Shown here: positions 34,614 through 42,107 of the stretch, one piece after another
Numbering within the stretch: position 1 is the stretch's first letter
How the letters are laid out: the number at the start of each line of letters is the position of its first letter
NCBI RefSeq assembly: GCF_030347965.1
Contig: NZ_JAQIBD010000003.1
Location: forward strand, 1 to 64,000
DNA from: Sulfurovum zhangzhouensis
Lineage (GTDB): Bacteria > Campylobacterota > Campylobacteria > Campylobacterales > Sulfurovaceae
Direction: 5' to 3'
Length of the DNA: 64,000 bases
Translations under genes and position numbers: made by a program
Notes under the pieces: generated by a model
Told to the model about the DNA's origin: nothing
Database searches by the model: none
Seen by the model: only the letters and a program-made list of their open reading frames with translations

Positions 34614-35282
34614 CTATTGACATACAACTTCAATGTTAAACCCTTCATCAGCAGTAGGAGCTTGAAAATAGCTGGTTACTTGATGAAAAACTTCTTCCGT
34701 ATCAAATTGAGCGCGTTCTGGCAAATCTTGCCTTCTTTGTTTAAGCCGCTTTAAACACAATTGATCTTCTGCTTTAAGATAAATCAATTTGTGAGGGATT
34801 TGATCCTCTAAAAATATTTCTTTAAACCATGCTCTCTGCTTCTTTGTGTTCCCAGGGAAATCCATAACCACAGAAGTTCCTGAATGTAAAATTCTTTGTA
34901 CATGTTCTTTTAATAAAGGCTTTAAGCGAGAGGAGTATTTAATGTAGTCGTCAAAGTTTTTTATTTCTTCTGGATAAATAGCAGATAGCCAATCGTCTTC
35001 AGATAAAAGAACTGCGTCCAATTCACTAGCCAGTTTTTTTGAGTAAGTTGATTTTCCAGCTCCCATCTTTCCAGTGAAAAATATCAGAGTTCCTTTTTCG
35101 TCAATTTCATTCAGGTGCAGCTTTTTTTCTATAAAATGAGTATTTGCTTCTTTATATGTACCAAGTAGGTGTTTAATGTGCTCATTTAGCTGATGCTTTT
35201 CGTCTAAAGAAGCATTTTCATAAAGTAGTTGCAGAGAAGAAGTGTGCCCTGAAAAGTGTGTGTTTAAATCATCTTCTTTCAT
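34614..35282 (-). CDS. P-loop kinase-like ATP-binding protein (AAA_33 type)
   Basis: 222 aa. After a helical N-terminus (about 1-60), a Walker A FTGKMGAGKST is followed by SEDDWLSAIYP and a lid-like KRLKQRR segment, matching the adenylate-kinase/gluconate-kinase-like fold that includes zeta-type and chloramphenicol-phosphotransferase-like proteins. The substrate is unknown. No antitoxin-like gene adjoins it. It lies on the minus strand next to the REP-like cluster, 57 nt from truC, in the accessory pocket. Confidence 0.75.
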   Translation of the reverse strand: MKEDDLNTHFSGHTSSLQLLYENASLDEKHQLNEHIKHLLGTYKEANTHFIEKKLHLNEIDEKGTLIFFTGKMGAGKSTYSKKLASELDAVLLSEDDWLSAIYPEEIKNFDDYIKYSSRLKPLLKEHVQRILHSGTSVVMDFPGNTKKQRAWFKEIFLEDQIPHKLIYLKAEDQLCLKRLKQRRQDLPERAQFDTEEVFHQVTSYFQAPTADEGFNIEVVCQ

Positions 35283-35339
35283 AGTCCTACCTTTGTATTT
35301 GTGATTTATTTTATTATAAATTTTATTGCTTAAAAGACA

Positions 35340-36083
35340 CTAGATAGTTTCCCATCCGAATATCTCAAATAACTTTTCAAAAGTTTCATCCAAGGGAGCG
35401 CTGATCTCCAACTTCTCTTTGGTTACAGGATGCTCAAAATTCATTCTATTGGCATGCAACAAAAGCCTGTGAACATCGAACTTATCTCTAAAGAGCTTGT
35501 TGTGCTCACCCCTACCGTGTTTTGTATCTCCTATAATCGGATGAAAGATATGCTTCATATGGCGTCTTAACTGATGTTTACGGCCTGTTTTGGGTTGGAG
35601 CCTGACCAGTGAGTATCTGGCAACCGAGTAGCGGCTTACAGCATAAGGCAGCTCTACTGTAGCCACACGCTTATAGTAGGTCTGTGCATCCTGAGCTTCT
35701 TTGGTAATCCCCTGCTCTTTTTGAGCCTTTGTATCAAGCATCTGTTTGAGCGGATGATCGATAAAACCCTCCTCTTCACAATAGCCTCTTACTACAGCGA
35801 CATACTCCTTTGAAACATTCCCGCTTCGGAACATATCGGACATGACTTTGGCAACCTCTTGATCTAGAGCAAACAGCAGTATCCCGGAGGTTGGTTTATC
35901 GAGTCTATGAACAGGATAGACATACTGTCCTATCTGGTCACGTACGATCTGAAGTGCAAACCTTGTTTCATGTTTATCAATGGGAGATTTATGGACAAGC
36001 AGTCCTGAGGGTTTATTGACAGCGATCAGAAACCGGTCTTGGTAGAGTACCTCAAGCTCCTCTTTTTGATACTCTTCCACCAA
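35340..36083 (-). CDS. truC: tRNA pseudouridine(65) synthase TruC-type
   Basis: 247 aa RluA-family synthase. The catalytic aspartate is in HRLDKPTSGILLFAL; the N-terminus (LYQDRFLIAVNKPSGLLVHKS), TVELPYAVSRY and KTGRKHQLRRHMKHIFHPIIGD closely follow Escherichia coli TruC, which modifies position 65 of certain tRNAs. There is no S4 domain, also as in TruC. It begins 17 nt after the cytochrome gene, on the same strand. Confidence 0.9.
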   Translation of the reverse strand: MVEEYQKEELEVLYQDRFLIAVNKPSGLLVHKSPIDKHETRFALQIVRDQIGQYVYPVHRLDKPTSGILLFALDQEVAKVMSDMFRSGNVSKEYVAVVRGYCEEEGFIDHPLKQMLDTKAQKEQGITKEAQDAQTYYKRVATVELPYAVSRYSVARYSLVRLQPKTGRKHQLRRHMKHIFHPIIGDTKHGRGEHNKLFRDKFDVHRLLLHANRMNFEHPVTKEKLEISAPLDETFEKLFEIFGWETI

Positions 36084-36100
36084 GCCTCTTTTTCTGCTAT

Positions 36101-37303
36101 TTAGTTAAGGTGAATTCTTCTTTCTGAGAATATATACTCTTTTAAGAAGAATGGATCAGTAACACCAAGTTCTTTAGCCATCTTTTCATTGATCAGACGA
36201 TATGAGAAAGTATATTTTGCATAATCTGCACCTTGCGGTACATCAAACTCATAATCTTGTGTAGCTTTCCCTTGGAGTCTTGTATCTTTGGATTTTGAAG
36301 CTGCCAAATGAGGGATCGTCTCTTCACCCTTTGCATCTACCCATCTTGTCTCTAATACTTTTCGGTCCTCACCGACTTTTTTATCTGTCTTGTCAAAATA
36401 GTCTACATGCAGGATAATCTCTCTAAGTCCATAACCTGTTGGGATAGCATGCGGTGATTTGTTTTTCAAAGTAAGGATAAATTTACCCCTTTTTGTACTG
36501 CTTTTAACATCGATATAATTGATCATGATATTGCTATTATCAACACTTGCAAAACGGTGTTCTCTCACCATCCTCGGCTTAGGTTTTCCGCCACCTTGAC
36601 TGTAGTTAGAAGCAAATCCTTCATACTTCTCGCTCATATGACAATCTTTACACCCTTCGTTCGATCCTGTAGCATCATACTCTTTCCCTGTTGCATAAAC
36701 TTCAACACCGTGTTTATTTGGAGTACTGTAGTGGCATACAAAACAAAGTGTAGGCTCATCCGTCATAAAGTGTGCTCTTTGTGCTGTCTTATGATATGGC
36801 GAGACAGCATCATCAAATGGTCCGAACATTGTTCCCTGTTCTCCGAACTTAACCGTGTTCATCCCCTGCGAACCTTTAGATTTATCTAAATGGATCTCAT
36901 CAATATTGTGACATACAACACAGTTAATACCATTTTGCATATTTTTGGTATTGAGTACTCTGTCCATCTCTTTTTTGTTCTCTTCAATGCCCATTAACAA
37001 GAGATATTTATCTTTATCTTCAACTGTTTTCTTTGTAATTCTAGGATTATGGCATTGAGCACATTCAACTTTTACTTCATCCAAGATAAGTGTAGGATTT
37101 TTGCGAACCATAAACTCTAATGATTTTTTAAAAAGATCATTTTTGGAAAAATGTGAGTTTGAGTGTCTTGAAGTCGCCCATCTTTTGGATATCTCCATAT
37201 GGCATGCGTTACAGTTCTCATTGGTCTCATATTTTTTATTGATCTCCTCTGCTTGCAAACTAGTGATTGCCAATAGTGAGATTACTGCCCAAAACAGTTT
37301 CAT
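36101..37303 (-). CDS. pentaheme c-type cytochrome
   Basis: 400 aa periplasmic protein: signal peptide 1-18 (SLQA) and five CxxCH motifs at residues 31, 81, 128, 187 and 218. The heme part occupies the N-terminal 60 percent and resembles the cytochrome c554/multiheme family; the last 150 residues are a beta-rich domain (KFILTLKNKSPHAIPTGYG onward) with no heme. It may carry electrons for a periplasmic oxidoreductase or act as one; no partner gene is adjacent. A strong RBS (GGGAGGAAGG) precedes the ATG, and a hairpin-bearing leader lies upstream. Confidence 0.9.
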   Translation of the reverse strand: MKLFWAVISLLAITSLQAEEINKKYETNENCNACHMEISKRWATSRHSNSHFSKNDLFKKSLEFMVRKNPTLILDEVKVECAQCHNPRITKKTVEDKDKYLLLMGIEENKKEMDRVLNTKNMQNGINCVVCHNIDEIHLDKSKGSQGMNTVKFGEQGTMFGPFDDAVSPYHKTAQRAHFMTDEPTLCFVCHYSTPNKHGVEVYATGKEYDATGSNEGCKDCHMSEKYEGFASNYSQGGGKPKPRMVREHRFASVDNSNIMINYIDVKSSTKRGKFILTLKNKSPHAIPTGYGLREIILHVDYFDKTDKKVGEDRKVLETRWVDAKGEETIPHLAASKSKDTRLQGKATQDYEFDVPQGADYAKYTFSYRLINEKMAKELGVTDPFFLKEYIFSERRIHLN

Positions 37304-37377
37304 CTTCCTTCCTCCCTTATTGATAAGATTTAAACTAATGAATCACAAAGAAAAATAAACATCTTCAGGCAATCCAT

Positions 37378-37394
37378 TGACTCCTACCCGAGTC
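37378..37394. other. hairpin in the cytochrome 5' leader / smpB divergent region
   Basis: GACTC and GAGTC arms enclose a 6-nt loop (minus-strand loop GGGTAG). It lies about 75-90 nt upstream of the cytochrome start in a 265-nt divergent gap otherwise AT-rich. On the minus strand the surrounding segment has unusually high GC. Function unknown. Confidence 0.4.
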
Positions 37395-37525
37395 TCTGGT
37401 TTGTTGTCTCCCCTTACGTTAAATTTGGCTTTTTTAATGATGCATAGTAATTATATTATAGTAAATTATAACATTCTTAAATTAATTACTAGTTTATTGA
37501 AAAATGATCTGCTAAGTACTCCTTA

Positions 37526-37537
37526 TGCTATAATTAC
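37526..37537 (+). promoter_or_regulatory. candidate -10 box for smpB
   Basis: TATAAT at 37529-37534 in TGCTATAATTACG, 35 nt before the TTG start. The same TGCTATAATT string precedes glnA, indicating an extended -10 style. Confidence 0.5.
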
Positions 37538-37568
37538 GTAAATAAAATATTTTGAAAAAAGGAAAGTT

Positions 37569-38030
37569 TTGGCTATCAATATCATCGCACAAAATAAAAA
37601 AGCCAAACATGATTATGAAATTCTTGAAAAGTTCGAGGCCGGCATCGTACTTACCGGTGCAGAGGTAAAAGCACTGCGTGCAAAACGTGCCAATTTACAA
37701 GATTCCTACTGCCGTTTTATCAGAGGTGAACTCTTTTTGATGAATGCCCATATTGCACATCTGGAAACTGCCAGTAAACACTTTACCCCGGATACAAGGG
37801 CACCAAGAAAACTGCTTCTTCATAAAAAAGAACTGGAAAAACTTTATGTAAAAGTACATAAAGAGGGCCTTACGATCGTACCGCTTATGATCTACTTTAA
37901 TGAACAAAACCGAGCTAAGACAAGTATAGCTATAGCCAGAGGAAAGAAATTACACGACAAGCGTGCTGACCTCAAAGAAAAAACATTGGATAGAGAAGCA
38001 AAACAAGCAATGAAGAACCGATCTTACTGA
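37569..38030 (+). CDS. smpB: SsrA-binding protein SmpB
   Basis: 153 aa partner of tmRNA in trans-translation. The core KKAKHDYEILEKFEAGIVLTGAEVKALRAK (longer than quoted motifs; key residues H14-Y16 region and G-T-E-V-K) and the C-terminal GKKLHDKR are standard. Start TTG at 37569 with AAAAAGGAAAG upstream. It ends 7 nt inside the opposing membrane-protein gene. In Campylobacter smpB lies close to ispE; here 3.9 kb intervene. Confidence 0.96.
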   Translation: MAINIIAQNKKAKHDYEILEKFEAGIVLTGAEVKALRAKRANLQDSYCRFIRGELFLMNAHIAHLETASKHFTPDTRAPRKLLLHKKELEKLYVKVHKEGLTIVPLMIYFNEQNRAKTSIAIARGKKLHDKRADLKEKTLDREAKQAMKNRSY

Positions 38031-38953
38031 GTTCTTTTCAAACGTTTTGCTTTAAGCTTTTCATATGCAGAGAGAGATCCTTTTTTCTCTCTTTTTCTCT
38101 CTTGACGCTTTTTTTGAAGCTTTACATAGGTACTTGGCTTGAGTGATTTTATTTTTTGAAGTGCGTACCAGGAAGACAACCTTTTTTCTCCTATAAATGT
38201 TTCTATCCACTGCTTTACCCATTTTGCCAGATAAGCAAAAATGGCTCTTAAAGGGAGAGTAAAGATCTTTTCAATAATTATTTCAACACTTTTCAAACCC
38301 TTATATAATATTCCATACAGTTTTTGAAAAAAACTTTTAAGAAAAGGAACCTTTTCCAACCACTCCAAAAACCAAGAGAAAATGACCACTTCAAGAATAG
38401 GTGCGATCCAGCTACCCCATAGATAATCAGTAAAAAAGTAGCCGGCTGCCGTACCAAGCTTGAGAAATACCGCCAACAAAAAACTCCAGAACTTTGCCAC
38501 AAATACCTTGATTGCCAACATCAAGCCCATGAATTTTCCTACTATTCCTAATGAACTAAGAAATGCCATCACAGCAATAATCTGTTTAATGATCGGGAAT
38601 CTTCTAAAATTATTCTTGACATAATGCCCCAAGCGCAGCAGATCATCCTTGATATGATCAACAAAGTGTATTCTAATATGATGTGTGAGAACCTTCTCTA
38701 TAAAATAGCGTTTACTTAGTCCTGTTGCAGAGAGCAAAGCGATCTTTTTGATAAAAAGTGAAAAAATAAACTTTCCTTTTACAAGAAAAAATCCAGAAAG
38801 AATAGCAATCACATGATGTTTTGCAAAAACAAATATACGGATAAATAATGCTACTAAAAAGGTACGGCTCTGTTCAATACTTAGCAATAATCCTAAGACA
38901 ATTATAGTACTCAAAAAGACTGTAAAGAGCCAAAAAATACTATTTCTTTTCAT
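38024..38953 (-). CDS. hypothetical membrane protein, 309 aa, basic tail
   Basis: Hydrophobic and strongly basic. An N-terminal helix (8-26), several further membrane or amphipathic helices (about 28-60, 120-150, 155-200), then a long Lys/Arg-rich tail (about 250-309: KLQKKRQERKREKKG). I recognise no family. The tail could bind nucleic acid or anionic lipid. It follows a second membrane-protein gene by 2 nt, so the pair is co-transcribed. Its C-terminus overlaps smpB convergently. Confidence 0.7.
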   Translation of the reverse strand: MKRNSIFWLFTVFLSTIIVLGLLLSIEQSRTFLVALFIRIFVFAKHHVIAILSGFFLVKGKFIFSLFIKKIALLSATGLSKRYFIEKVLTHHIRIHFVDHIKDDLLRLGHYVKNNFRRFPIIKQIIAVMAFLSSLGIVGKFMGLMLAIKVFVAKFWSFLLAVFLKLGTAAGYFFTDYLWGSWIAPILEVVIFSWFLEWLEKVPFLKSFFQKLYGILYKGLKSVEIIIEKIFTLPLRAIFAYLAKWVKQWIETFIGEKRLSSWYALQKIKSLKPSTYVKLQKKRQERKREKKGSLSAYEKLKAKRLKRTQ

Positions 38954-38955
38954 GA

Positions 38956-39534
38956 CTATGATCTGCGCAGTATTGTTTTGATCGCTTTATAAAACTGTTT
39001 TATTTTAGTAACAAAAGGGCTCTCTTTGGCGAAATACTTTGATTTAAAAGTCTTGAACCACTCTTTCAATTTCATTTTGACCATCTTCAGCCTGTTCATT
39101 GTTTGGATATAGATATCAGATGATTTAAGCCAGTCGACTGCATCCATAATTTTTTCATAAATCCATTTAAACCAGCCAAACTGCATAAGTTTATCTTCAG
39201 TCACTCTAAACAGCCAGAATGTAAATGCTGCTACAGGGATTTTTGCTACATAAAGTATAACACCCAAGATAACCTGACCACTCACAAAAAGTACACCTGC
39301 ATAAATACCAAATGACTCTACAAGAGCCAATAGTACTACGAATATTGAAAGGATTAATGAAGGATTGGCATCATGTACCCTGACTTCTATACGTTGAAGT
39401 ATCCTCAATCCATGTACATATGTGTAGATCGGCTTTGCGATTCCTTCCCAGATCAGCTCTTCAAAAACAATAAAAGTAATGACAAAAATAAGCTGTAAAA
39501 GAGTGATAATTCTATGTATGACAGTAGTTAGCAT
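38956..39534 (-). CDS. hypothetical membrane protein, 192 aa
   Basis: An N-terminal membrane helix (about 7-30), a short linker (RILQRIEVRVHDANPSLIL), two or three central helices (about 58-110) and a basic amphipathic tail (about 130-192). It resembles the following gene in layout: hydrophobic front, cationic C-terminal region. Family not recognised. Probably co-transcribed with the 309-aa protein gene. Confidence 0.7.
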   Translation of the reverse strand: MLTTVIHRIITLLQLIFVITFIVFEELIWEGIAKPIYTYVHGLRILQRIEVRVHDANPSLILSIFVVLLALVESFGIYAGVLFVSGQVILGVILYVAKIPVAAFTFWLFRVTEDKLMQFGWFKWIYEKIMDAVDWLKSSDIYIQTMNRLKMVKMKLKEWFKTFKSKYFAKESPFVTKIKQFYKAIKTILRRS

Positions 39535-39697
39535 TAAAAAAGAGTCCCCTATACCTCAGTTTTGGATAATTATAGCAAAAAGCATTTAGCATTAAGTACA
39601 ATGATAAAGTAGTGATATATAAAGTGTCTTTGTAATTGTGTAAAGTTTTGGAGTTTTATTTAAAGGAAGTAAAGATTTATTTTTAAATTGTTGTAGA

Positions 39698-39757
39698 TTT
39701 GGATACCTGGGTAAAGAAGGCTACATATATGCAGCTGACCGCACCCAGGTATCCGAA
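39698..39757 (-). other. long nested hairpin downstream of rplS
   Basis: GGATACCTGGGT (39701-39712) is perfectly complementary to ACCCAGGTATCC (39743-39754), and the stem extends 3 bp with one G-U pair. Inside lies a second hairpin (GCTGCA / TGTAGC on the minus strand). It sits 24 nt past the rplS stop in a 246-nt gap. No U-run follows, so it is not a simple terminator; it could be a 3'-end stabiliser, processing site or small RNA. Confidence 0.55.
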
Positions 39758-39780
39758 GATGCAAAAAGCAGAGAGAAAGA

Positions 39781-40140
39781 TTACTTTCTTCTAAGCTCTT
39801 TAATACGTGCAGCTTTACCTTTAAGTGCTCTTTGGTAGTAAAGCTTCGCTCTTCTAACTCTACCTCTTCTTCTAACTTCGATGTTCTCGATACTATCAGA
39901 GTAAAGTGGGAAGATTCTTTCAACACCTACAGAGTTTGCTCCCATTTTTCTTACAGTGAAAGTTCTACCTGTTCCTTCACCTCTGATTGAGATACAAAGA
40001 CCTTCATAGTCCTGAATTCTTTCTTTGTCACCTTCTTTAATTCTTACAGATACTTTTAAAGTATCACCCGCTCTAAATTCAGGAATAGTTTTACCTTCTA
40101 GTTGCGCCTGTTCGAAGCTTTCGATGTATTTATTTCTCAT
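39781..40140 (-). CDS. rplS: 50S ribosomal protein L19
   Basis: 119 aa. Typical L19: [50 protein letters not shown] and the basic end [21 protein letters not shown] (all standard family text). It lies at the large-subunit interface near L14. Last gene of the rpsP-rplS group; overlaps trmD by 11 nt. Confidence 0.98.
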   Translation of the reverse strand: MRNKYIESFEQAQLEGKTIPEFRAGDTLKVSVRIKEGDKERIQDYEGLCISIRGEGTGRTFTVRKMGANSVGVERIFPLYSDSIENIEVRRRGRVRRAKLYYQRALKGKAARIKELRRK

Positions 40141-40825
40141 GTTTTATACCTTTTTTGTATAAGTCTGGACGGAAAAACTTTGTTTTACACAAAGCCAAGT
40201 CTCTTTTAAAGTCCGTGATTTTACTATGATTACCCTTTAAGAACTCTGAAACTACTTCACGTCCATGATAATTTTTTGGTTTTGTAAATGAAGGTGCTTC
40301 TAAAAACGACCCTTCATAACTTTCCATACTCAATGAATCAATGTTGCCCAATACCTCTTCAATATTTCTACTTATCGCATCACACATCACCATACTCGGC
40401 AATTCTCCACCGGTAAGAATAAAATCTCCGATCGAAAAAACCTCATCTGCATGTGCCTCGATCACCCTCTCATCAATCCCCTCATATCTTCCTGAAACAA
40501 AAACAATATGCTTTTTCCCGGCCAAACGCTTAGCATCGTTTTGTTTAAACGGTTTTGCCACAGGTGTAACAAAAATAATATGGGCATCAGGAGATTCTTT
40601 TTTTATGCTATCCAATGTATCCATAAGCGGTTGTGGGGTCATCAGCATTCCTGCACCTCCACCTACCATTGGAGCATCTACTCTATTGAATTTATCTGTT
40701 GTAAAGTCGCGTGGATTAAAAAAATCTATCGAGATCCTATTTTCATCAATAGCCCGCTTTAGGATACTCTCAGTGAAATACCCTTTAATCAAGTTAGGAA
40801 AAAGTGTTACAAAAGAAAAGCGCAT
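40130..40825 (-). CDS. trmD: tRNA (guanine(37)-N1)-methyltransferase
   Basis: 231 aa SPOUT methyltransferase making m1G37. Visible are [15 protein letters not shown], the VGGGAGMLM segment, [13 protein letters not shown] and the trefoil-knot [17 protein letters not shown] motif. It is preceded by a 95-nt spacer holding two hairpins, unusual in an operon whose other junctions overlap or nearly abut. Confidence 0.97.
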   Translation of the reverse strand: MRFSFVTLFPNLIKGYFTESILKRAIDENRISIDFFNPRDFTTDKFNRVDAPMVGGGAGMLMTPQPLMDTLDSIKKESPDAHIIFVTPVAKPFKQNDAKRLAGKKHIVFVSGRYEGIDERVIEAHADEVFSIGDFILTGGELPSMVMCDAISRNIEEVLGNIDSLSMESYEGSFLEAPSFTKPKNYHGREVVSEFLKGNHSKITDFKRDLALCKTKFFRPDLYKKGIKHEK

Positions 40826-40890
40826 GATTATTCCTTAAAGTGATTAATCGCATGAACCTGCTACAAAAGCAGATACAGCGTTAGCGTAGT

Positions 40891-40931
40891 TTTTGAACTT
40901 TGTTCAAAAGCCTCCTATGATCAGGAGGCTT
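40891..40931 (-). terminator. tandem hairpins between rimM and trmD
   Basis: On the minus strand AAGCCTCCT pairs with AGGAGGCTT (40931-40908, perfect 9 bp, rimM stop codon inside), followed by TTTTG. A second perfect 8-bp hairpin TTTTGAAC/GTTCAAAA (40909-40891) follows at once, overlapping by 2 nt. Either a terminator or an attenuator inside the operon. Confidence 0.55.
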
Positions 40932-41442
40932 CTAATATATCTTTAGCATCTTGTGTAAAGATTTTTTTATTATCAGTATCCGCATTGAGTATATATCTTG
41001 GAATATATGGCAAAAGGAAGTTTTTTGCAAACCCTTCTTTTACCAATGACTCATCAGTTGTGATTAGCAGGTAATCCACATCCAGCATACGCTGGATATC
41101 TTCTACTTCACCCAGAAGCTCATCATCCTGCATCACTTTACAACCTATAATGTCAAACCAGAAATGTTCACCTTCACTCAAGGCGCAATTGGCCTTGGTT
41201 TCTGCTTCAGTTGCATAGATCTTTGCATTAGTCAACTTCTTTGCAGCCTCTACACCTGCATACCCTTGAAAACGTACAGTGCCCTTATTTGCATTGATAT
41301 CAATCAGTGTCAGCTCTCCGCGGTCACTATGATACGTCTGTCCTACTTTAAACTGTTCCGGGAAGTCTGTATGAAGATGGATCTTAAGGTCACCCCAAAG
41401 TCCTACGGTACGCCCGATCTGAGCGATAAAAAATTTTTCCAT
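40921..41442 (-). CDS. rimM: ribosome maturation factor RimM
   Basis: 173 aa. The N-terminal RimM barrel begins FIAQIGRTVGLWGDLKIHLHTDFPEQF; the C-terminal PRC-barrel holds GEHFWFDIIGCKV and LLPYIPRYI. It helps late assembly of the 30S head near S19. It overlaps the KH-protein gene by 1 nt. Confidence 0.95.
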   Translation of the reverse strand: MEKFFIAQIGRTVGLWGDLKIHLHTDFPEQFKVGQTYHSDRGELTLIDINANKGTVRFQGYAGVEAAKKLTNAKIYATEAETKANCALSEGEHFWFDIIGCKVMQDDELLGEVEDIQRMLDVDYLLITTDESLVKEGFAKNFLLPYIPRYILNADTDNKKIFTQDAKDILEAS

Positions 41443-41684
41443 TATGCGATTGGCTTTACATTGAGACGGTAGTTTTTACCGTATTTTGCTTTACAGCCGG
41501 AGATGACTGTCTTGATAGAGTTTATCATGCGTCCCTGCTTACCGATAAGCTTGCCGACATCCTCATCGTTAGCATATATAGTGATCTCATCCAACCCTTC
41601 ATCTATCTCAGTAATCTCTACTGAGATATCTTCGGGATGCTCCACTAAAAGTTTCGAATAAGCGATAAGGAACGCATCTACCAT
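41442..41684 (-). CDS. khpA: KH-domain RNA-binding protein KhpA
   Basis: 80 aa, a single KH domain with the GxxG loop in VGKLIGKQGRMINSI. KhpA binds RNA, often with KhpB, and in many bacteria lies between rpsP and rimM, as here. The 6-nt gap to rpsP and 1-nt overlap with rimM place it in the operon. Confidence 0.93.
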   Translation of the reverse strand: MVDAFLIAYSKLLVEHPEDISVEITEIDEGLDEITIYANDEDVGKLIGKQGRMINSIKTVISGCKAKYGKNYRLNVKPIA

Positions 41685-41690
41685 AAAAAA

Positions 41691-41918
41691 TTATTTTCCA
41701 GCAATTCTTTGTACTGTTGGAGTCATTTGAGCACCAACACTTAGCCAGTAGTTTAGTCTTTCAGCATCGATATTAATATCTTTAGTTTCACCGATCGGGT
41801 TGTAGTAACCGATAGATTCGATCCAACCACCGTCTCTTCTTTTTCTACTGTCTGTAACTACGATTCTGTAAAATGGCTTCTTCTTTCTACCCATTCTTGT
41901 CATTCTGATCTTTGTCAT
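41691..41918 (-). CDS. rpsP: 30S ribosomal protein S16
   Basis: 75 aa, starting [21 protein letters not shown], with the [10 protein letters not shown] segment typical of S16. First gene of the rpsP-khpA-rimM-trmD-rplS group. The RBS is AAGGAAAAAAA before the ATG. The 189-nt upstream gap also holds the ffh terminator; I see no certain promoter in it. Confidence 0.97.
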   Translation of the reverse strand: MTKIRMTRMGRKKKPFYRIVVTDSRKRRDGGWIESIGYYNPIGETKDINIDAERLNYWLSVGAQMTPTVQRIAGK

Positions 41919-42073
41919 TTTTTTTCCTTATGAAAATATTTTTTTTATGTAATCTCAGAGGATTAAGATTTACTTGATAAATCCTGACAACTGTTCTTTA
42001 ATGACTCAGAACACTCATCAAGACTTTTGGAACGCGATTCTAACATAATAAATATAAAGTTTTTATTAAATTA

Positions 42074-42093
42074 AGGTGCAATGACTTGCACCT
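42074..42093 (-). terminator. hairpin terminator after ffh
   Basis: AGGTGCAA (42074-42081) and TTGCACCT (42086-42093) form a perfect 8-bp stem with a 4-nt loop, 14 nt past the ffh stop. On the minus strand it is followed by TTAATTTAATAAAAAC, only moderately U-rich. Confidence 0.6.
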
Positions 42094-42107
42094 GATTTTA
42101 TGGCAGC

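Noticed and set aside
34614-35282. Zeta-type toxin of a toxin-antitoxin pair
   Set aside because: No small antitoxin-like gene flanks it and the N-terminus is longer than that of zeta toxins.
37378-37440. c-di-GMP/cGAMP (GEMM) riboswitch before the cytochrome gene
   Set aside because: The closing stem needs a GGCAA-type 5' partner for the TTGCC at the 3' side, and the sequence there reads GCCAAAT, so the core helix is not formed; only a hairpin is kept.
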